Source: Kosakonia sp. SMBL-WEM22 | GTDB lineage: Bacteria > Pseudomonadota > Gammaproteobacteria > Enterobacterales > Enterobacteriaceae | DNA: 64,000 nt | Assembly (NCBI RefSeq): GCF_014490785.1 | Contig: NZ_CP051488.1 | Location: forward strand, 4,712,001-4,776,000 | Reading direction: 5' to 3' | Shown: positions 58,101 to 64,000 of the stretch, piece by piece | Layout: each line of letters opens with the position of its first letter | Numbering within the stretch: position 1 is the first letter of the stretch | Position numbers and translations under genes: made by a program | The notes under the pieces: model-generated | Told to the model about the DNA's origin: nothing | What the model saw: only the letters and a program-made list of their open reading frames with translations | The model's database searches: none

Positions 58101-59359
58101 GGGTGTTCGCGGATAACTTCGTCCAGGATATCCCAAACGACAGCTTCTTCGCGCTCAACCATTTTCTTCGCGGCTTTGATGGTGGTGGCGAGGCCACGCA
58201 GTTCCAGCTTGCCGTAAATGAACGGTTTGAACAGCTCCAGCGCCATTTTCTTCGGCAGACCGCACTGGTGCAGACGCAGGTATGGACCTACGGTGATTAC
58301 AGAACGACCGGAGTAGTCAACACGCTTACCGAGCAGGTTCTGACGGAAACGACCCTGCTTACCTTTGATCATATCGGCCAAAGATTTCAGCGGACGCTTG
58401 TTGGAACCGGTGATCGCACGACCGCGACGGCCGTTATCCAGCAGGGCGTCGACCGCTTCCTGCAGCATACGTTTTTCGTTGCGTACGATGATGTCCGGCG
58501 CCGCCAGATCCAGCAGACGTTTCAGACGGTTGTTACGGTTGATCACGCGACGGTAGAGATCGTTCAGATCCGACGTTGCGAAACGACCACCGTCCAGCGG
58601 AACCAGCGGACGCAGGTCCGGCGGCAGCACTGGCAGAACGGTCAGGATCATCCACTCCGGCTTGTTACCAGACTGTACGAACGCTTCCAGCAGCTTGATA
58701 CGCTTGGTCAGCTTCTTACGTTTGGTTTCGGAGTTGGTTTCGTTCAGCTCTTCACGCAGCTGTTCGCACTCTTGCTCCAGATCCATGCTTTTCAGCAGGG
58801 CCTGGATCGCTTCGGCGCCCATCTTCGCGTCAAATTCATCACCGAACTCTTCCAGCGCGTCCAGATACTGCTCTTCAGTCAGGATCTGGTTACGTTCCAG
58901 GTTGGTCATCCCACCTTCGATAACCACATAGGATTCGAAGTAGAGGACGCGTTCGATATCACGCAGCGGCATATCCAGCAGCAGACCGATACGGGACGGC
59001 AGCGATTTCAGGAACCAGATGTGCGCGGTCGGGGAAGCCAGTTCGATGTGGCCCATGCGCTCACGACGCACTTTGGTCTGGGTCACTTCAACGCCGCACT
59101 TCTCACAGATCACACCACGGTGTTTCAGGCGCTTGTACTTACCGCACAGGCACTCGTAATCTTTTACTGGCCCGAAAATACGCGCACAGAAAAGGCCGTC
59201 ACGCTCAGGTTTGAACGTACGGTAGTTGATGGTTTCTGGCTTTTTAACTTCACCAAAAGACCATGAACGGATCATGTCTGGCGAAGCCAGAGCAATTTTG
59301 ATCGCATCAAACTCTTCGGTTTTAGTTTGCGCTTTCAGAAACTTTAATAAGTCTTTCAC
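55136..59359 (-). CDS. rpoC: RNA polymerase beta-prime subunit
   Basis: The 1407-residue catalytic subunit matches E. coli RpoC in length. It shows the N-terminal zinc ribbon (CLCGKY and CEKC, about residues 70-88), the Mg2+-binding NADFDGDQM loop near 460, and the second zinc site around CDTDFGVCAHCYG. It lies 76 bases after rpoB and ends in a strong terminator. Confidence 0.98.
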   Translation of the reverse strand: MKDLLKFLKAQTKTEEFDAIKIALASPDMIRSWSFGEVKKPETINYRTFKPERDGLFCARIFGPVKDYECLCGKYKRLKHRGVICEKCGVEVTQTKVRRERMGHIELASPTAHIWFLKSLPSRIGLLLDMPLRDIERVLYFESYVVIEGGMTNLERNQILTEEQYLDALEEFGDEFDAKMGAEAIQALLKSMDLEQECEQLREELNETNSETKRKKLTKRIKLLEAFVQSGNKPEWMILTVLPVLPPDLRPLVPLDGGRFATSDLNDLYRRVINRNNRLKRLLDLAAPDIIVRNEKRMLQEAVDALLDNGRRGRAITGSNKRPLKSLADMIKGKQGRFRQNLLGKRVDYSGRSVITVGPYLRLHQCGLPKKMALELFKPFIYGKLELRGLATTIKAAKKMVEREEAVVWDILDEVIREHPVLLNRAPTLHRLGIQAFEPVLIEGKAIQLHPLVCAAYNADFDGDQMAVHVPLTLEAQLEARALMMSTNNILSPANGEPIIVPSQDVVLGLYYMTRDCVNAKGEGMVLTGPKEAERIYRAGLASLHARVKVRITEYEKDANGEFVATTSLKDTTVGRAILWMIVPKGLPFSIVNQALGKKAISKMLNTCYRILGLKPTVIFADQTMYTGFAYAARSGASVGIDDMVIPEKKHEIISEAEAEVAEIQEQFQSGLVTAGERYNKVIDIWAAANDRVSKAMMDNLQTETVINRDGVEEQQVSFNSIYMMADSGARGSAAQIRQLAGMRGLMAKPDGSIIETPITANFREGLNVLQYFISTHGARKGLADTALKTANSGYLTRRLVDVAQDLVVTEDDCGTLEGITMTPVIEGGDVKEPLRDRVLGRVTAEDILKPGTADILVPRNTLLHEQWCDLLEANSVDSVKVRSVVSCDTDFGVCAHCYGRDLARGHIINKGEAIGVIAAQSIGEPGTQLTMRTFHIGGAASRAAAESSIQVKNKGSIRLSNAKSVVNSSGKLVVTSRNTELKLIDEFGRTKESYKVPYGAVMAKGDGEQVAGGETVANWDPHTMPVITEVAGFIRFTDMIDGQTITRQTDELTGLSSLVVLDSAERTSGGKDLRPALKIVDANGNDVLIPGTDMPAQYFLPGKAIVQLEDGVQISSGDTLARIPQESGGTKDITGGLPRVADLFEARRPKEPAILAEISGIISFGKETKGKRRLVITPVDGSDPYEEMIPKWRQLNVFEGERVERGDVVSDGPEAPHDILRLRGVHAVTRYITNEVQDVYRLQGVKINDKHIEVIVRQMLRKATIVNAGSSEFLEGEQVEYSRVKIANRDLESNGKISATYARDLLGITKASLATESFISAASFQETTRVLTEAAVAGKRDELRGLKENVIVGRLIPAGTGYAYHQDRMRRRAAGELPAAPQVTAEDASASLAELLNAGLGGSDNE

Positions 59360-59435
59360 GGATTTGCTCCCGTCGGAGTTAGCACAATCTGGTGCCGGGT
59401 ATTACCCCGGCACCAGTGACCTGTTTGAGCGAGAG

Positions 59436-62400
59436 TTACTCGTCTTCCAGCTCGATGTTGATACCCAGCGAACGAATCTCTTTCAACAGTACGTTGAAGG
59501 ACTCTGGCATCCCCGGTTCCATCTGATGGTTGCCGTCCACGATGTTCTTATACATCTTGGTACGACCATTCACGTCATCAGACTTAACGGTGAGCATTTC
59601 CTGCAGGGTGTATGCCGCGCCGTAGGCTTCCAGCGCCCATACTTCCATCTCCCCGAAGCGCTGACCACCGAACTGCGCCTTACCACCCAGCGGCTGCTGA
59701 GTAACCAGGCTGTAGGAACCGGTGGAACGCGCATGCATTTTGTCATCAACCAGGTGGTTCAGTTTCAGCATGTACATGTAGCCAACGGTAACCTGGCGCT
59801 CGAACTGCTCACCGGTACGACCGTCGAACAGTGTGATCTGACCGGAAGTCGGCAGGCCACCCAGCTGTAACAGTTCCTTGATTTCAGACTCTTTCGCACC
59901 GTCGAAGACCGGCGTTGCGATCGGCATGCCTTTACGCAGGTTTTCAGCCAGACGCAGCACTTCATCATCGCTGAAGGTGCTCAGGTCGACTTTCTGACGA
60001 ACGTCAGCGCCCAGATCGTATGCACGCTGGATGAACTCGCGCAGTTTCGCGACTTCCTGCTGCTGTTTCAGCATGGCGTTAATCTTGTCGCCAATACCTT
60101 TCGCAGCCATACCCAGGTGGGTTTCAAGGATCTGACCGATGTTCATACGAGACGGTACGCCCAGCGGGTTCAGTACGATGTCTACCGGCGTACCGTTTTC
60201 ATCGTATGGCATATCTTCGATCGGGTTGATCTTGGAGATAACACCCTTGTTACCGTGACGACCTGCCATCTTATCACCAGGCTGGATCTGACGTTTAACG
60301 GCCAGATAAACCTTAACAATCTTCAGCACGCCCGGTGCCAGATCGTCGCCCTGAGTGATCTTACGGCGTTTCGCTTCGAGTTTTTTCTCGAACTCGTGTT
60401 TCAGTTCGTCGTACTGCTCAGCCAGCTGTTCCAGCTGATTCTGTTTCGCTTCGTCGGTCAGGCCGAGTTCCAGCCAGCGGTCGCGCGGCAGTTTGTCGAG
60501 CTTATCAGCTTCAACGCCACCGGATACCAGCACGGAGTGGATACGGCTGAACAGGCCAGCTTCGAGGATCTGCAGTTCTTCAGACAGGTCTTTCTTCGCC
60601 TGTTTGAGCTGCATCTCTTCGATTTCCAGCGCACGTTTGTCTTTTTCCACGCCATCGCGGGTGAAGACCTGAACGTCGATAACCGTACCGGAAACACCGT
60701 TTGGTACGCGCAGAGAAGAGTCTTTAACGTCAGACGCTTTCTCACCGAAGATCGCACGCAGCAGTTTCTCTTCTGGCGTCAGCTGGGTTTCACCTTTCGG
60801 CGTTACCTTACCAACCAGAATGTCGCCGCCGGTCACTTCTGCACCGATGTAAACGATACCGGATTCATCCAGTTTGGAGAGCGCAGCTTCACCCACGTTC
60901 GGGATATCAGCGGTGATCTCTTCCGGCCCCAGTTTGGTGTCACGGGACACGCAAGCCAGTTCCTGGATGTGAATAGTGGTGAAACGATCTTCCTGAACCA
61001 CACGCTCGGAGACGAGGATGGAGTCTTCGAAGTTGTAACCGTTCCACGGCATGAACGCTACGCGCATGTTCTGACCGAGCGCCAGTTCACCGAGGTCGGT
61101 GGACGGACCGTCTGCCAGCACGTCGCCGCGCTCAATCGGCTCACCCAGGTAGACACACGGCATCTGGTTGATGCAGGTGTTCTGGTTAGAACGGGTGTAT
61201 TTGGTCAGGTTATAGATGTCGATACCTGCTTCGCCCGGGTACATCTCGTCTTCGTTAACTTTGATAACGATACGGGAAGCATCCACGTACTGAACGGTAC
61301 CGCCACGTTTCGCAACAGCGGTTACGCCGGAGTCAACGGCAACAGCACGTTCCATACCGGTACCAACCAGCGGCTTATCAGCGCGCAGAGTCGGAACCGC
61401 CTGACGTTGCATGTTCGCACCCATCAATGCACGGTTGGCGTCATCGTGTTCCAGGAACGGGATCAGGGATGCACCGACGGAGACCACCTGCTGGGTGGAT
61501 ACGTCCATGTAGTCAACCTGGTCTGCGCTGAAGAGGCTTGATTCGCCTTTGCTGCGGCAGGTTACCAGATCTTCTGCAAAACGCCCTTCTTCCGTCAGGT
61601 TGGTGTTCGCCTGAGCGATAACGTAGTTACCCTCTTCAATTGCAGAGAGGTAATGGATCTCGTCAGTCACCACGCCGTCAGTCACTTTACGATACGGCGT
61701 TTCGAGGAAGCCGTACTCGTTAGTCTGTGCATAGACGGACAGGGAGTTGATCAGACCGATGTTCGGACCTTCAGGCGTTTCGATTGGACATACGCGACCG
61801 TAGTGAGTCGGGTGTACGTCTCGAACTTCAAAGCCTGCGCGCTCACGAGTCAGACCGCCCGGGCCAAGTGCAGAGATACGACGTTTGTGCGTAATCTCAG
61901 ACAGCGGGTTGTTCTGATCCATAAACTGGGAGAGCTGGCTGGAGCCAAAGAACTCTTTCACCGCCGCCGAAATTGGCTTGGCGTTGATCATGTCCTGCGG
62001 CATCAGGGTGTCCAGATCGCCCAGAGAGAGACGCTCTTTCACCGCACGCTCTACACGTACCAGGCCAACGCGGAATTGGTTTTCCGCCATTTCGCCTACG
62101 GAACGGATACGACGGTTGCCGAGGTGGTCAATATCATCCACTTCACCGATGCCGTTACGGATACCGATGAGCTTTTTCATCACTTCGATGATGTCTTCGT
62201 TGCTCAGGATACCGGAACCTTCAATGCTGTCGCGCAGCAGAGAACGGTTGAACTTCATGCGGCCTACCGCAGAAAGGTCGTAGCGGTCTTCGGAGAAGAA
62301 CAGGTTTTCGAAGAGGCTTTCAGCCGCTTCGCGAGTCGGCGGCTCACCCGGGCGCATCATGCGGTAGATTTCTACCAGCGCGCTCAGACGATCGTTAGTC

Positions 62401-63464
62401 GGGTCGACGCGTACGGTCTCAGAGATGTACGGGCCGTGATCCAGATCGTTGGTGAACAGCGTTTCAATACGTTTGTGACCAGCCTGGCTCAGTTTCGCCA
62501 GCAGATCGAGCGACAGCTCCATGTTAGCCGGGCAGATCAGCTCGCCAGTGGATTCGTCAACGTAGTCTTTCGCCGCAACTTTACCGGCGATGTACTCAAC
62601 CGGCACTTCGATATGTTGGATTTCGTCTTTTTCCAGCTGACGAATGTGGCGCGCGGTGATGCGGCGGCCTTTCTCAACATACATTTTGCCGTTGGCTTCG
62701 ATATCGAAGGAGGCGGTTTCGCCACGCAGGCGTTCCGGTACCAGTTCCATCTGCAGCTTGTTGTCGCGGATCTCGAAGACCACTTTTTCAAAGAACAGGT
62801 CAAGGATCTGTTCAGTGGTGTAGTTCAGCGCGCGCAGAATGATGGTTGCCGGCAGCTTACGACGGCGGTCGATACGAACGAACAGGTTGTCTTTCGGATC
62901 GAACTCAAAGTCCAGCCATGACCCACGGTAAGGAATGATACGTGCGTTATAGAGCACTTTACCGGAAGAGTGGGTTTTACCCTTGTCGCTGTCAAAGAAG
63001 ACGCCCGGGCTACGGTGAAGCTGAGAAACGATAACACGCTCAGTACCGTTGATAACAAAGGTACCGTTGTCGGTCATGAGCGGGATTTCGCCCATGTAGA
63101 CTTCTTGTTCTTTAATGTCTTTTACGGTGCCTTCCGGCGCTTCGCGCTCGTAGATCACCAGACGCAGTTTTACGCGCAGCGGGGCGGAGTACGTCACACC
63201 ACGGATTTGACACTCTTTAACGTCAAATACGGGTTCGCCAAGACGGTAGCTGACGTATTGCAGTTCCGAATTGCCGCTGTAGCTCTTGATCGGGAACACG
63301 GAGCGGAATGCCGCTTCGAGCCCGTACTGGCCTTCAGGATCTTGCTCGATGAACTTCTGGAACGAGTCAAGCTGGATAGAAAGGAGATAGGGAACATCCA
63401 GTACTTGTGGACGTTTACCAAAATCCTTACGAATACGTTTTTTCTCGGTATAGGAGTAAACCAT
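59436..63464 (-). CDS. rpoB: RNA polymerase beta subunit
   Basis: I place the start at the ATG at 63464 (MVYSYTEKKRIRKDFGK), giving 1342 residues as in E. coli; the frame is open 11 codons upstream. The rifampicin-binding region (SSQLSQFMDQNNPLSEITHK with RRISALGPGG) has the wild-type pattern with no known resistance change that I can see. It is transcribed from the ribosomal protein promoter upstream of the window and from read-through of the rplL attenuator. Confidence 0.98.
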   Translation of the reverse strand: MVYSYTEKKRIRKDFGKRPQVLDVPYLLSIQLDSFQKFIEQDPEGQYGLEAAFRSVFPIKSYSGNSELQYVSYRLGEPVFDVKECQIRGVTYSAPLRVKLRLVIYEREAPEGTVKDIKEQEVYMGEIPLMTDNGTFVINGTERVIVSQLHRSPGVFFDSDKGKTHSSGKVLYNARIIPYRGSWLDFEFDPKDNLFVRIDRRRKLPATIILRALNYTTEQILDLFFEKVVFEIRDNKLQMELVPERLRGETASFDIEANGKMYVEKGRRITARHIRQLEKDEIQHIEVPVEYIAGKVAAKDYVDESTGELICPANMELSLDLLAKLSQAGHKRIETLFTNDLDHGPYISETVRVDPTNDRLSALVEIYRMMRPGEPPTREAAESLFENLFFSEDRYDLSAVGRMKFNRSLLRDSIEGSGILSNEDIIEVMKKLIGIRNGIGEVDDIDHLGNRRIRSVGEMAENQFRVGLVRVERAVKERLSLGDLDTLMPQDMINAKPISAAVKEFFGSSQLSQFMDQNNPLSEITHKRRISALGPGGLTRERAGFEVRDVHPTHYGRVCPIETPEGPNIGLINSLSVYAQTNEYGFLETPYRKVTDGVVTDEIHYLSAIEEGNYVIAQANTNLTEEGRFAEDLVTCRSKGESSLFSADQVDYMDVSTQQVVSVGASLIPFLEHDDANRALMGANMQRQAVPTLRADKPLVGTGMERAVAVDSGVTAVAKRGGTVQYVDASRIVIKVNEDEMYPGEAGIDIYNLTKYTRSNQNTCINQMPCVYLGEPIERGDVLADGPSTDLGELALGQNMRVAFMPWNGYNFEDSILVSERVVQEDRFTTIHIQELACVSRDTKLGPEEITADIPNVGEAALSKLDESGIVYIGAEVTGGDILVGKVTPKGETQLTPEEKLLRAIFGEKASDVKDSSLRVPNGVSGTVIDVQVFTRDGVEKDKRALEIEEMQLKQAKKDLSEELQILEAGLFSRIHSVLVSGGVEADKLDKLPRDRWLELGLTDEAKQNQLEQLAEQYDELKHEFEKKLEAKRRKITQGDDLAPGVLKIVKVYLAVKRQIQPGDKMAGRHGNKGVISKINPIEDMPYDENGTPVDIVLNPLGVPSRMNIGQILETHLGMAAKGIGDKINAMLKQQQEVAKLREFIQRAYDLGADVRQKVDLSTFSDDEVLRLAENLRKGMPIATPVFDGAKESEIKELLQLGGLPTSGQITLFDGRTGEQFERQVTVGYMYMLKLNHLVDDKMHARSTGSYSLVTQQPLGGKAQFGGQRFGEMEVWALEAYGAAYTLQEMLTVKSDDVNGRTKMYKNIVDGNHQMEPGMPESFNVLLKEIRSLGINIELEDE

Positions 63465-63785
63465 AGGGTTCCTCAGCTCGCTGACAAGTCGACCCATCTG
63501 CCCAGGGAAAGGACAGTTTGTGCAACACTATTTTTTTGACCGGAAAGTGGAGCACTTTCCGCAATGCTTGTTGCTATCACGCTTAAATCATTTCATTGCG
63601 ATTTACACAGCGCCGAGCGACTGTCGCAGTATATTAAGTCGTCGATAGAAACAAGCATTGAAAAGGCAACAGGTAGTCAAACAGTGTGAAACACTACCAG
63701 CGCCTTCTACAGCGCAAAAAGGCTGGTGACCAAAAAGTCACCAGCCATCAGCCTGATTTCTCAGGCTGCAACCGGAAGGGTTGGC
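63465..63785 (-). other. rplL-rpoB intergenic region
   Basis: This 321-base spacer holds the attenuator at 63713-63746. The stretch after it (about 63540-63660) contains loosely paired segments where, in E. coli, RNase III processes the transcript. I see no gene. Confidence 0.75.
63713..63746 (-). terminator. rplL-rpoB attenuator
   Basis: On the minus strand GGCTGGTGAC/GTCACCAGCC forms a perfect 10-bp stem with a 6-base loop and five following T. In E. coli the homologous site lets about one fifth of transcripts through. Confidence 0.9.
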
Positions 63786-64000
63786 TTATTTAACTTCAAC
63801 TTCAGCGCCAGCTTCTTCCAGAGATTTTTTCAGAGCTTCAGCGTCATCTTTGCTCACGCCTTCTTTCAGAGCGGCCGGAGCAGATTCTACCAGGTCTTTA
63901 GCTTCTTTCAGACCCAGGCCAGTTGCGCCACGTACTGCTTTGATAACAGCAACTTTGTTAGCGCCAACAGCTTTCAGAATAACGTCGAATTCAGTTTTTT
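63786..64000 (-). CDS. rplL: Ribosomal protein L7/L12, C-terminal part
   Basis: The stop is at 63786-63788 and the frame runs off the right edge, covering the last 71 codons. The sequence (TEFDVILKAVGANKVAVIK, GLGLKEAKDLVE, ending GAEVEVK) is the factor-binding C-terminal domain of L7/L12, which recruits translation GTPases. The N-terminal part lies outside the window. Confidence 0.97.
   Translation of the reverse strand, partial: KTEFDVILKAVGANKVAVIKAVRGATGLGLKEAKDLVESAPAALKEGVSKDDAEALKKSLEEAGAEVEVK

Overview
The window is chromosomal DNA from a member of the Enterobacteriaceae, close to the Enterobacter/Kosakonia/Klebsiella group. I infer this from near-identity of many proteins to remembered E. 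coli homologues (RpoB, RpoC, HupA, MetH, AceBAK, ThiCEFSGH), the E. coli rrnE-region gene order, REP/BIME repeats and a high-GC coding bias. No CRISPR array, prophage or intact insertion sequence is visible. All comparisons with E. coli are from memory; no database search was run.

Layout, left to right. 1-4.2 kb: the 3' end of an acyltransferase gene, then the yjbEFGH exopolysaccharide operon (minus strand) with an Rcs-type box upstream. 4.6-8.2 kb: pgi and lysC, divergent, then a duplicated BIME. The lysC leader is short and I cannot find the lysine riboswitch there. 8.2-13.4 kb: an RNA-repair locus. A sigma-54 promoter drives a Y-RNA-like transcript with a tRNA-mimic 3' end, then slipin, rtcB and an RlaP-type nucleotidyltransferase; the activator gene rtcR is divergent. 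13.5-19.7 kb: panS, a frameshifted yjbD, rluF, a HigB/HigA-type module whose toxin is frameshifted in a G-run, yjbB, and an unrecognised low-GC two-gene cassette. 19.9-31.9 kb: metH, iclR, an unknown membrane protein, the glyoxylate operon aceBAK with an IclR operator, and metA under four tandem MetJ boxes.

32-38 kb: yjaA and a complete rRNA operon on the minus strand (16S, tRNA-Glu, 23S, 5S) with P1/P2 promoters and boxA. Divergent from it is purHD under a PurR box. 41.2-46.2 kb: yjaH, hupA, yjaG, nfi, hemE and nudC (minus strand), then rsd. 46.2-51.9 kb: a TPP riboswitch and thiCEFSGH, the full set for thiamine pyrimidine and thiazole synthesis, with overlapping genes. 52.2-55 kb: an accessory block with PTS IIB and IIA lacking a IIC, a membrane-anchored AraC-type regulator, and a secreted alpha/beta hydrolase that overlaps the regulator tail-to-tail. 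55.1-64 kb: rpoC, rpoB, the rplL-rpoB attenuator and the 3' part of rplL.

The backbone is conserved. The departures are concentrated at the RNA-repair locus, the two decayed small genes, the unknown cassette at 18.5-19.7 kb, the unknown membrane gene at 24.8 kb and the PTS/AraC/hydrolase block.
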